Shown here piece by piece: positions 42,928-50,856 of a stretch of DNA of 64,000 nucleotides. Source of the DNA: Pelorhabdus rhamnosifermentans (GTDB taxonomy: Bacteria; Bacillota; Negativicutes; UMGS1260); the NCBI RefSeq assembly GCF_018835585.1, contig NZ_JAHGVE010000022.1:1-64000 (forward strand). The letters run 5' to 3'. The translations under genes and the position numbers were made by a program. Below the pieces are notes generated by a model. The model was given only the letters and a program-made list of their open reading frames with translations. It searched no databases and had not been told where the DNA came from. How positions within the stretch are numbered: the first letter of the stretch is position 1; the number at the start of each line of letters is the position of its first letter.

Positions 42928-44310
42928 TCATACTCCTCTACTTACGCAAAAGGTAGCACAACGATCAACAAATCGCTGCGCCGCTGTTGGACAACCTAAA
43001 AAATGCATATGCAAATAAGACGCGACAGTATTGCCACAGACAAAACCTCCGTTATAACACTTACCTGTACGCATCTTTTTAAATTGAAAGGCCCAGTATT
43101 TATCATAAGCAGCATCTGGAATAAAAGTTGAAAAATGAAATTCATGTCCCCTGAGCGTCTGTCCTCTCGCACACACAACATTATCACTCTTTGCTGTGGC
43201 TTCCACATAGCCCACAGTCTGGAGCTTCCGTTCCATTGCACATACACCAGGAATTAATCCCACGAGCGGGAAGGACTGCCCAGAAAAATCAACCATCTCT
43301 CGCGTGAGGTACATGAAACCACCGCATTCAGCCACAATCGGCATGCCCTGCCGACCTGCATCACTGATTTGCTGAAGCATAGTCTGATTTTCCGCTAGCT
43401 CACGTACAAACATTTCTGGAAAACCGCCGCCAAAGAACAGCCCATCTACTAAAGGCAGCGAACGATCACGAAGTGGGCTAAAATAGACCAGTTCCGCTCC
43501 CAACCGTTCCAATACAGCCAAACTTGCGGGGTAATAAAAAGAAAAGGCCTCATCAAATGCTATGCCAATACGTGTACGCGCCTTGTCGATATTTTTATTG
43601 GGAGTCTCATACCAAAGTGGTGCAGCCGAACGGGCAATAGCCGAAATTTTCGGCAGTTCAATCTGCCTTCTCATATGAAAGCCCATTTTTTCAACAATCG
43701 CTATGCTGTCTGTTTCACTAGTAGGCGTAAGCCCCAAATGCCGTTCAGGTGTTACCAGTTCATCACTCCGGCGAATCTTGCCTAAGACAGGCACACCGAT
43801 TCTATTGAGCGCTTCTTCCACAATCATTCCGTGCGAATCAGAACCTAAGCGATTGACAATCACACCTGCCAGTTTCAGTTCCGGATCATACTGTTTAAAA
43901 CCTAATACAAGAGCTGCTGCACTCTCACCCATGGATTTGGCATCAATAACCAGAATAACAGGCGCATCAAGCAATTTCGCAATGGCCGCCGTACTGCTTA
44001 TGCCGTTTTTTCCGCCATCATAAAGCCCCATGACACCTTCAATCAGAGCGATATCGTTCCCTCTAGCCGTTTGAATAAATACAGACTGAATTTTCTCCGG
44101 CGGAATCAGCCAAGTATCCAAATTATGAGCAGCCTGACCACTTGCCAGGGCATGATAGCCCGGATCAATATAATCGGGCCCCACTTTATACGACTGCACT
44201 TTAAGGCCTTGCTGTTTTAAAGCAGCTAGCAGACCTGTCACAATAGTCGTTTTGCCAACGCCGCTTTGCGTTCCTGCAATAACAATGCGTGGTATGGTAA
44301 CCTTATTCAT
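42928..44310 (-). CDS. cbiA: Cobyrinate a,c-diamide synthase
   Basis: Glutamine- and ATP-dependent amidation of the a and c side chains. The 460-residue protein has P-loop AGTQSGVGKTTIVTGLLAAL (about 12-31), GPDYIDPGYHALASG, IEGVMGLYDG, and a C-terminal triad glutaminase domain with nucleophile Cys in IVAECGGFMYL and GHEFHFSTF. GGGGAAGCAT precedes the ATG. Residues FFGGGFPEMFVRELAEN are typical of CbiA/CobB. Confidence 0.95.
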   Translation of the reverse strand: MNKVTIPRIVIAGTQSGVGKTTIVTGLLAALKQQGLKVQSYKVGPDYIDPGYHALASGQAAHNLDTWLIPPEKIQSVFIQTARGNDIALIEGVMGLYDGGKNGISSTAAIAKLLDAPVILVIDAKSMGESAAALVLGFKQYDPELKLAGVIVNRLGSDSHGMIVEEALNRIGVPVLGKIRRSDELVTPERHLGLTPTSETDSIAIVEKMGFHMRRQIELPKISAIARSAAPLWYETPNKNIDKARTRIGIAFDEAFSFYYPASLAVLERLGAELVYFSPLRDRSLPLVDGLFFGGGFPEMFVRELAENQTMLQQISDAGRQGMPIVAECGGFMYLTREMVDFSGQSFPLVGLIPGVCAMERKLQTVGYVEATAKSDNVVCARGQTLRGHEFHFSTFIPDAAYDKYWAFQFKKMRTGKCYNGGFVCGNTVASYLHMHFLGCPTAAQRFVDRCATFCVSRGV

Positions 44311-44337
44311 ATGCTTCCCCGCCTTTAGTTCTCTTTC

Positions 44338-44910
44338 CTAATATTCAATGCCCCATCTGGCATCAATACCACTTGCCATGGGATGTTTGACTGCTTCACA
44401 GCTTGTTGCAAGCTGTGCCAGCTGAATAAGTTCTTCTGGCATATTCCGTCCTGTGAGCACCACATCTGTCCCAGCCGGACGACTCTGGACGAGTTTAACA
44501 ATCTCAGCAAGATCAATCAATTCATGACGCAGGGCATGACTAATTTCATCAAGTATAACGACCTTATTGGCTCCGTTTGTCACCTCTTGCCAGGCACACG
44601 CAAGCGCCTTAGGGGCGAAATTATGACAAGCTTTCCGGTTTTCGCGAAAACACACCCCGCATTTGGTACATTTCTGTCGACCTGACCGAATATCATCAGC
44701 CATGAAACAGCCATAGCCAAACTGTTTGATTGTAAATAAGCCGCCAAAAGCTGCCGTCGAAAAAAGTTCCCCTGTATAACCGCCGCCTTTTAAAAATTGG
44801 ATAACAGTCACTTTATTTCCATGAAGTACCTCCCGCAAGGCATAACCTAAAGCAGCTGTCGTTTTGCCCTTCCCACTGCCAGTAATTACATAAAGCTTTG
44901 AATGTTCCAT
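44338..44910 (-). CDS. cobO: Cob(I)alamin adenosyltransferase, CobO type, with cysteine-rich insert
   Basis: Corrinoid adenosyltransferase of the CobA/BtuR/CobO family, about 190 residues. P-loop ITGSGKGKTTAALGYALRE (9-27) and VVILDEISHAL are intact. Residues 68-105 are odd: CFMADD, then QKCTKCGVCFRE with C-x2-C-x2-C (C81, C84, C87), then C95 and C105. This could hold a metal or Fe-S cluster. The AGGTG at the cbiC junction supports ATG 44910. Expression within the operon fits adenosylation before the amidations. Confidence 0.92.
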   Translation of the reverse strand: MEHSKLYVITGSGKGKTTAALGYALREVLHGNKVTVIQFLKGGGYTGELFSTAAFGGLFTIKQFGYGCFMADDIRSGRQKCTKCGVCFRENRKACHNFAPKALACAWQEVTNGANKVVILDEISHALRHELIDLAEIVKLVQSRPAGTDVVLTGRNMPEELIQLAQLATSCEAVKHPMASGIDARWGIEY

Positions 44911-44919
44911 TTCTTTCAC

Positions 44920-45540
44920 CTACAACATATAAAGCAGTGCATTAACAGCTGAAGCAGCAATAGGACTGCCACCTTTATTGCCTTTTACTGTAATAAAAGG
45001 CACAGTTGACTGAGCTGCTAAAACATCTTTGGACTCTTTTGCACCCACAAAGCCTACAGGTACGCCAATAATTACAGCTGGTTTCAAGGCTTCTTCTCTC
45101 ACAAGTCTCATGACTTCAAATAAAGCCGTTGGCGCATTGCCAATAGCTATGATTGCCCCATCCAGTTGATGTCCAAAAGAACGCATGGCAGCCATCGAAC
45201 GCGTAATATCCTGCTTTTTAGCCTCCGCTGCAATGCGTTCGTCCGCAATGAGACAATGTACCTGACCGCCAAAGGATGCTAGTTTCTTCTTATTTATACC
45301 TGTTCGAACCATTTCCACATCACAAAAGATATCACAACCCGCTTTGAGTGCGGCAGATGCCGCAGCAATGGCCCCTTCATGAATCATAATATGATTGGCA
45401 TAATCCACATCACCTGACGCATGAATCATACGAGAATAAACCTTCACAGCCTCAGGAGTTAATGTGAATTTTTCAAGATAAGGCGCAATAAGTTCCATAC
45501 TTTTTTTCTCAATGGCCTGAGGATTTCTAATAAAGTCCAT
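44920..45540 (-). CDS. cbiC: Cobalt-precorrin-8 methylmutase
   Basis: Moves the C11 methyl to C12, giving cobyrinic acid. The 206 residues contain the family core: RMIHASGDVDYANHIM (about 41-56, with the catalytic His), DVEMVRTGINKKKL, SMAAMRSF and IGNAPTALFEVMRLV, then GVPVGFVGAKESKD. The ATG immediately follows a TAA that closes a short CbiX-like reading frame, and the ribosome site GGGAGG lies in that stretch. Confidence 0.95.
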   Translation of the reverse strand: MDFIRNPQAIEKKSMELIAPYLEKFTLTPEAVKVYSRMIHASGDVDYANHIMIHEGAIAAASAALKAGCDIFCDVEMVRTGINKKKLASFGGQVHCLIADERIAAEAKKQDITRSMAAMRSFGHQLDGAIIAIGNAPTALFEVMRLVREEALKPAVIIGVPVGFVGAKESKDVLAAQSTVPFITVKGNKGGSPIAASAVNALLYML

Positions 45541-45618
45541 TTATAAAGCCTCCCTAAGTCGTTCAACTAAAATATCAGCAATTCGTTGATCTGCAACCAT
45601 GGCATAAAGCAGCAAAAC
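45541..45618 (-). pseudogene. CbiX-like C-terminal remnant between cbiJ and cbiC
   Basis: After the TAG of cbiJ the same frame continues open for 25 codons and ends in TAA one base before the cbiC ATG. Its end DQRIADILVERLREAL resembles the (P/D)xRIxxLVLxRLxEA repeat of CbiX/sirohydrochlorin chelatases. It may be all that is left of a cbiX gene or of a CbiX-CbiC fusion. It also carries the cbiC ribosome site, which may be why it persists. Recognition rests on a short motif. Confidence 0.45.
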
Positions 45619-46398
45619 CTAATTTTTCTTACACTGATTTATATAGGCAACTAAAGGTTCTATTTCCGAGAAAACGGATGAATTTTCCTTAACAGACGTC
45701 ATTTGCCGTTCAATAACGACAACAGCCAATTGAAGCTTCATGGCAGCTGCCAGCTTACTGTCGCTGCCGCCAATCACACCGCTGTTTTTCATAACAATCA
45801 CATCAGCTTCATACTGCTGAAATAAAGCACAATTTAACTCTTCACTAAAGGGACCTTGCAGTGCCACAATGTCTTTGGGTGTAAACCCCAAGGCTTCACA
45901 TTGGCCTATCACAGCAGCATCAGGCAGCACACGGGCAATAAGTCGATGATTTCTTAATGTCGGTGATTGAGCAAAAGCCGCCAGTGTGCGGCTTCCTGTC
46001 GTTAGAAACACTACCTTGCCTAAAGTCGAAGCAGCCTTTGCTGCAGCCTCCGCTGAAGAAACAACAACAAGTTTATCATAATCAGGCAGAGGAACAGGCG
46101 GCCGTTCATAACGAACATAAGTAGTCGCAAGTTCCACACAAACCTGTCGGACCGTCTCTGTCACTTGACGAGCATAGGGATGACTGGCATCTACAAGAAG
46201 CGTAATCTGATACTGCTTTATAACATCCCGCATAGCAGCTCCATCTAAGGAACCCACAAGTACTTTGACGTTAGGTAGTTCTGCCAGTCTTTTTCCATAT
46301 TCACTGACAACCGTCACAAGTACCGTTTCTTTCCGTTCAGTTGCCAAAACCGACGCAATTTCCCGCCCGTCTTGTGTACCTGCCAATACCCAAATCAC
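45619..46398 (-). CDS. cbiJ: Cobalt-precorrin-6A reductase
   Basis: NAD(P)H-dependent reductase of the corrin macrocycle, 259 residues, CobK/CbiJ family. It begins with WVLAGTQDGREIASVLATE, has DASHPYARQVTETV (about 78-91) and VFLTTGSRTLAAF (about 128-140), and a C-terminal IVMKNSGVIGGSDSKLAAA, the usual substrate region. The start overlaps cbiH by 4 nt. Length is normal, so the TAG at 45619 is a genuine end. Confidence 0.93.
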   Translation of the reverse strand: MIWVLAGTQDGREIASVLATERKETVLVTVVSEYGKRLAELPNVKVLVGSLDGAAMRDVIKQYQITLLVDASHPYARQVTETVRQVCVELATTYVRYERPPVPLPDYDKLVVVSSAEAAAKAASTLGKVVFLTTGSRTLAAFAQSPTLRNHRLIARVLPDAAVIGQCEALGFTPKDIVALQGPFSEELNCALFQQYEADVIVMKNSGVIGGSDSKLAAAMKLQLAVVVIERQMTSVKENSSVFSEIEPLVAYINQCKKN

Positions 46399-47219
46399 AG
46401 TTTGTACCCGCGCGGTGTAATCATGCGTCCCGCTTCGACATAGGTTTGACTATTCCCAATAATGACCATAGAAAACATATCGATTTCTTGCTGTGTAAAA
46501 TGTTCTAAATCAGAAATCGCCGTCTTCTGTCCATTGCGGCTGGCTTGCCGCACAATGCCAACAGGCGTTGATGCCGGACGATACTTCAGTAAAATTTCGC
46601 GAACAATTTCGATTTGCTGCACCCGCTTGGTACTGCGCGGGTTGTACAAAGCAATGACAAAGTCTCCTTGAGCTGCCATTTCCGCCCGTTTTTCAATCAG
46701 TGGCCAGGGAGTAAGCAAATCACTTAAACTAATCACGGCAAAATCATGCATTAAAGGAGCGCCAAGCACAGCTGCCGATGCCCCTACTGCACTAATTCCG
46801 GCAATAACTTCCACTTCAGGACGACAAGAGTCATCCAGTTTCATCGCCAATTCCAATACCAATCCGGCCATACCATAAATTCCCGGATCTCCGCTTGACA
46901 CAACAGCAACCATTTTGCCGCCTGCTGCCAAATCAACGGCTGCCTGACAGCGATCCACTTCCTGCATCATACCCGTGCCAAATGCTTCCTTGTCCCCAAT
47001 AAGCTCCGTAATTAACTTTAAATAAGTTTTATAGCCCACAACGACTTGAGCATTCATAATCGCATTTTTTGCCCTAGGTGTTAAATCATCAAAACTGCCC
47101 GGACCTATTCCAACGACAAAAAGTTTGCCTCTGCTATGGCAATGGTTACTTGGGGATATTTCGTTTTCGGCAACAGAAGCTTGTAACTCTTCCCTGCCAG
47201 TAGTGCTGCTGCTTCGCAT
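46395..47219 (-). CDS. cbiH: Cobalt-precorrin-3 C17-methyltransferase
   Basis: SAM-dependent tetrapyrrole methylase with ring-contraction role. The 274-residue protein has LFVVGIGPGSFDDLTPRAKN (about 33-52), VVSSGDPGIYGMAGLVLELA, GISAVGASAAVLGAPLMHD and FVIALYNPRSTKR. An extra 32 residues precede the methylase core, reading MRSSSTTGREELQ onward. No in-frame start lies nearer the core, and GGAGTGGG precedes ATG 47219, so the extension and a 115-nt overlap with cbiG appear real. Confidence 0.93.
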   Translation of the reverse strand: MRSSSTTGREELQASVAENEISPSNHCHSRGKLFVVGIGPGSFDDLTPRAKNAIMNAQVVVGYKTYLKLITELIGDKEAFGTGMMQEVDRCQAAVDLAAGGKMVAVVSSGDPGIYGMAGLVLELAMKLDDSCRPEVEVIAGISAVGASAAVLGAPLMHDFAVISLSDLLTPWPLIEKRAEMAAQGDFVIALYNPRSTKRVQQIEIVREILLKYRPASTPVGIVRQASRNGQKTAISDLEHFTQQEIDMFSMVIIGNSQTYVEAGRMITPRGYKL

Positions 47220-48178
47220 ACATTTCCCACTCCTATTTGTTTTTTTACAAAATCAGATTCTGCTAGTTGATGCTTACAAATACACTGTCGAAGCTCTTCA
47301 TTCTCATAATAGTAAACAGGTACAACAAGCTGTTGTCCTGCTGCAAGCAAACCAATTTCATCTTTCTTTATTTCAGCGCTTGCCATGACAGCAATGCTTT
47401 TCATACTGCGACCAATTTTTTTACAAGCCAGACTCAGCGCCTCAAAAATCATTGTACTCGGTGTATCGCGCCGGCAACCAATGCCGACGGCCAGTGTATA
47501 AGGACGCAGATACAAATGCGGCTTGACCATGTAAAGATCTTTATCGGTAATCACAACAGCAACGTCATAAGTAGCTGTTTCTTTTAGCCTGTCTATGTTT
47601 TCAAGCTCAATCCCCAGCTCACGGACCTGAGCAATGTAATATTCAACATAACATAAATCAGAATCAATACAAAAAATCACACGTTCTTCATTCACAATGG
47701 CTGCATTGACGGCCTTCAATTGGTCAAAAGGTTCAATAGCTAAATTAAGTTTTACAGCAATCACATCAGCCGCCACTTTGTGCGCTACATCCGTTGCTGT
47801 CGTAATAACAGGATCAGCCCCTAAAACCGTTGCCACGCGCCGTGTCAAATCATTGGCGCCACCTAAATGGCCGGATAACAAACTAATGGCATGATGACCC
47901 CCATCATCGATACCTACAACAGCCGGATCAAATTGCTTGCTCACAATATGTGGGGCAATCGTTCGAACGACAATGCCTGTAGCCATAATAAAGATCAGCC
48001 CGTCAAAAACAGAAAAAATATCGTTTACTAAAGCACTGAGAGACTCATAGGTATGATGTGATTCATTGACTGTACGCCCTGCTTTCGCATAGACAGTGAC
48101 ATCTTCGTCTAACTTGTCAGCCAACTTGTCAGCCAAAAGGGCCCCTTTATTTGTAACCGAAAGAATGGCCAGTCTCAT
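47105..48178 (-). CDS. cbiG: Cobalt-precorrin-5A hydrolase
   Basis: Opens the delta-lactone of cobalt-precorrin-5A and releases acetaldehyde. The 357 residues include the CbiG core with GLIFIMATGIVVRTIAPHI (about 60-78), VGIDDGGHHAISLLSGHLGGANDLT-like motif, and a C-terminal CobE-like domain (LAVGIGCRRDTPSTMIFEAL and GVGNVCEAAALLA). Its last 115 nt overlap the cbiH start. The start ATG overlaps the cbiF stop by 4 nt. Confidence 0.93.
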   Translation of the reverse strand: MRLAILSVTNKGALLADKLADKLDEDVTVYAKAGRTVNESHHTYESLSALVNDIFSVFDGLIFIMATGIVVRTIAPHIVSKQFDPAVVGIDDGGHHAISLLSGHLGGANDLTRRVATVLGADPVITTATDVAHKVAADVIAVKLNLAIEPFDQLKAVNAAIVNEERVIFCIDSDLCYVEYYIAQVRELGIELENIDRLKETATYDVAVVITDKDLYMVKPHLYLRPYTLAVGIGCRRDTPSTMIFEALSLACKKIGRSMKSIAVMASAEIKKDEIGLLAAGQQLVVPVYYYENEELRQCICKHQLAESDFVKKQIGVGNVCEAAALLAGKSYKLLLPKTKYPQVTIAIAEANFLSLE

Positions 48179-48933
48179 TTCTTTACGTCTCTGTACATAT
48201 GAGCAAAATTGGGCGAATACAAGCAGGATAAATCATAATCACTATCTAGCACCTTACCGACAACAATCATGGCTGTACGATCAATTTTTTCAGCCGCAAC
48301 AATCTGAGCAATTGTTGTTAAACGGCCCCGTAAAATTTTCTGTTCCGGCCAAGAAGCCTTTTGAACAATGGCTACAGGCGTATCCGGTGCATAACCGCCT
48401 GCGATAAGTTCTGCCACAACATTTTCAAGTAAATGAACACTTAAAAATATGCACATTGTTGCCTCATGTGCCGCAAGAGCAGCTAACTTTTCCTTATCAG
48501 GCACAGGCGTGCGCCCTTCCAGACGTGTAATAATGACGGTTTGTGATACGCCTGGCAAAGTATATTCCTGTTTTAAAGCGGCAGCAGTTGCCAAAAAAGA
48601 ACTTACACCAGGAACAATGGTAACGGCAATATTTTTCGTCTTGAGGCAATCCAGTTGCTCTTGAATGGCACCATAAATAGCCGGATCACCCGTATGAAGA
48701 CGCACAACAAGCTTGCCCTCTTTGTCTGCCTGTTCTATGACAGCAATGACTTCATCAAGCGTCATGGTAGCGCTATTATAAATAGCAGATCCCGTCTTCG
48801 CCACTTCCAATAAAGCCGGATTGACCAATGACCCCGCATAAATAATCACATCGGCCTGACGTAATAAATTCTGCCCTTTGACTGTGATGAGTTCCGGATC
48901 ACCTGGACCGGCTCCTACAATATATACTGACAC
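48175..48933 (-). CDS. cbiF: Cobalt-precorrin-4 C11-methyltransferase
   Basis: SAM-dependent tetrapyrrole methylase of 252 residues. Family motifs: VYIVGAGPGDPELITVKGQ (3-21), IYAGSLVNPALLE, VRLHTGDPAIYGAIQEQ, VPGVSSFLATAAALKQEYTL. The segment EYTLPGVSQTVIITRLEGRTP separates CobM/CbiF from other methylases of the family. Probable GTG start, with GGGAGG 9 nt upstream. Confidence 0.95.
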   Translation of the reverse strand: MSVYIVGAGPGDPELITVKGQNLLRQADVIIYAGSLVNPALLEVAKTGSAIYNSATMTLDEVIAVIEQADKEGKLVVRLHTGDPAIYGAIQEQLDCLKTKNIAVTIVPGVSSFLATAAALKQEYTLPGVSQTVIITRLEGRTPVPDKEKLAALAAHEATMCIFLSVHLLENVVAELIAGGYAPDTPVAIVQKASWPEQKILRGRLTTIAQIVAAEKIDRTAMIVVGKVLDSDYDLSCLYSPNFAHMYRDVKK

Positions 48934-48934
48934 C

Positions 48935-49642
48935 TTAAAAACCTCCCTGTTTCACGATAATTAATGATAAATAATCGAGTTTTTTATTTTTTAACGCACG
49001 AAGATCATAGGTTACAAATTGTTCTGCATAACCAAGCCTACTAATATAGACTGTCTTATCAATCTTCCCAAGTTTTTCTAGTACATCAACAATTTGGTCA
49101 AATTGACCCGCTACTTTCATAAGAATCACATTCGGGAAAATCTTCAAAATGGTATTTAATTCACTCGGATCATCTAAGGCTGGAATGACCACAAATTTTT
49201 CTGCCCCCTCTGCCAGGGGAAGGTTAAGATAAGCGGCACTTGCGGAATAAGAAGTAATACCAGGAACACTGACAATATCTACATCAGGCACAAGTCGCTG
49301 CACTTTCTTCATAAGATAAGTATAGGTACTATACAGCATGGAGTCACCAATGGTAATAAAAGCAACATTCTTTCCCTGCCGCAAAAGATTGGCAATTTCC
49401 TCTGCCCCTTTGTTCCAACTTGCATCAAGGACAGCTGCATCGCGAGTCATAGGTGTTGAAACTTCTAAAATTTCAGCTGTTTCAATATAAGCCTGAGCCA
49501 CAGTCAAAGCTACACTTTTCTTCTCGGCACTTGAGCGAGGAATGCATACTACATCTACTGCCTTAAGGATATTTACTGCGCGAACAGTGAGTAAATCAGC
49601 TGCTCCAGGCCCCACGCCAATTCCATAAAATTTTCCTGTCAT
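48935..49642 (-). CDS. cbiL: Cobalt-precorrin-2 C20-methyltransferase
   Basis: First methylation after cobalt insertion. The 235-residue methylase has FYGIGVGPGAADLLTVRAVN (about 5-24), VAFITIGDSMLYSTYTYLMK, and SVPGITSYSASAAYLNLPLA. The I-P-R-S sequence after VDVVCIPRSSA is also typical of CobI/CbiL. GAGGAGAATAAG precedes the ATG; it follows cbiT with 12 nt between. Confidence 0.95.
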   Translation of the reverse strand: MTGKFYGIGVGPGAADLLTVRAVNILKAVDVVCIPRSSAEKKSVALTVAQAYIETAEILEVSTPMTRDAAVLDASWNKGAEEIANLLRQGKNVAFITIGDSMLYSTYTYLMKKVQRLVPDVDIVSVPGITSYSASAAYLNLPLAEGAEKFVVIPALDDPSELNTILKIFPNVILMKVAGQFDQIVDVLEKLGKIDKTVYISRLGYAEQFVTYDLRALKNKKLDYLSLIIVKQGGF

Positions 49643-49654
49643 CTTATTCTCCTC

Positions 49655-50233
49655 TCAGGCTTGTTTCGTACAAGCAATAATAAATATGGGATTTAGGGCC
49701 TGAAACATATGACTTTTACCCACTTTTTTCAGACGGCTGACCTGTATTTGCGAACAATCAACAACATAGTTTTGTTCTTGAACAACTGTAAGACTATTTG
49801 TTAGCGTTTCAGCAGTAACGGCAGTAATCAGCAAGCGACCCCCTACTTCTAGCAGCCCATTGCATACCGTCAAAATAGACGCTAGCTTTCCGCCACTGCC
49901 ACCCACGAAAATGACATTGGCCTTTGGTAAATCAGTAAGGGCCTCTGGCGCCGACTGATTGATCATTTCAATATTATGTATACCAAATTTACTGGCATTT
50001 TGCTTAATGAGCTCGATACCTTCGGGTTCTCGCTCAATGGCATATACTTTCCCCTCAGGTGCAAGCAATCCTGCTTCAATCGAAAGAGAGCCTGTACCTG
50101 CGCCAATATCAATGACAATATCGTGAGAGGCAATTTTAGCTTTACACAACACAACCATCCGAATTTCCTGTTTCGTCATGGGAATCGGACCGCGAATAAA
50201 TTGGTCATCATCAATTCCTGGAAAATGATTCAT
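49655..50233 (-). CDS. cbiT: Cobalt-precorrin-6B C15-methyltransferase (decarboxylating)
   Basis: Class I SAM methyltransferase of 192 residues: methylates C15 and decarboxylates the C12 acetate side chain. The start DDQFIRGPIPMTKQEIRMV (about 9-27) is diagnostic of CbiT; the SAM motif is VIDIGAGTGSLSIEAGLLAP (about 39-58), with VIFVGGSGGKLASIL downstream. It is separate from CbiE and overlaps it by 4 nt; together they replace the single CobL of other organisms. Confidence 0.95.
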   Translation of the reverse strand: MNHFPGIDDDQFIRGPIPMTKQEIRMVVLCKAKIASHDIVIDIGAGTGSLSIEAGLLAPEGKVYAIEREPEGIELIKQNASKFGIHNIEMINQSAPEALTDLPKANVIFVGGSGGKLASILTVCNGLLEVGGRLLITAVTAETLTNSLTVVQEQNYVVDCSQIQVSRLKKVGKSHMFQALNPIFIIACTKQA

Positions 50234-50856
50234 GCCTTCACCACCATCACAGAATGCTCAAATCCCGCTGTTGCCGTAACTTCAGCCAAAGAAAGAGATA
50301 CTGTTTTTTCCTGATTATAAGACAATTTTTCACTTAAATAGGCCTGAACAGTGTTGGGCCACCCCTGTTTAATCAATTTTTGAGCAATCACTTGAGGCGT
50401 ATGACAACTATCTGTTAAAAAAGACACTACACGTCCTTGTTGATAAAAAAGGCTTTCATCCGTTACTTCTCTGCCATGCATACTGAGCAGCGTGGCATTC
50501 TGCCAAGGCTCACCGATTTTGGCAAAAGCCAATTGAAAAGAACTAATACCTGGAATGACTTCAAATTCACAGTCCGCAAAATTCTGGCGCAGTGCAGGTA
50601 ATAAACTGTAATAGCCAGGATCACCTGAAACAAGTACAATCACATCAAACAAGGCCAGTTGATTTCGAATAAACACCATTAAAGAATCGAGTTCCTTGTC
50701 AATGACCCGAATAATCTGACCGCTTTGACTATAATCGTTAAGAGCGCGCCGACTGCCAATTAACACCTGGGCTTGCTCGATTTTACGTTTCGCAATGGGC
50801 AGCAAATAATCGGCTGACCCCGGTCCAATCCCTACTACAATGATTTTATGTTCCAT
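50230..50856 (-). CDS. cbiE: Cobalt-precorrin-7 C5-methyltransferase
   Basis: Tetrapyrrole methylase of 208 residues. IIVVGIGPGSADYLLPIAKR (about 4-23), VIVLVSGDPGYYSLLPALR and VIPGISSFQLAFAKIGEPWQ are conserved; the GEPWQ loop distinguishes CbiE. GGGGGAG precedes ATG 50856, which lies inside cbiD's 3' end by 22 nt. It works with CbiT next to it. Confidence 0.95.
   Translation of the reverse strand: MEHKIIVVGIGPGSADYLLPIAKRKIEQAQVLIGSRRALNDYSQSGQIIRVIDKELDSLMVFIRNQLALFDVIVLVSGDPGYYSLLPALRQNFADCEFEVIPGISSFQLAFAKIGEPWQNATLLSMHGREVTDESLFYQQGRVVSFLTDSCHTPQVIAQKLIKQGWPNTVQAYLSEKLSYNQEKTVSLSLAEVTATAGFEHSVMVVKA

Noticed and set aside
45541-45621. UAG readthrough (pyrrolysine) extending CbiJ by 25 residues
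   Set aside because: CbiJ already has its normal length and there is no sign of a pyrrolysine system; a chelatase remnant is simpler.
47125-47587. Plus-strand frames opposite cbiG and cbiH
   Set aside because: They mirror the codon pattern of the real genes and have no recognisable domain.
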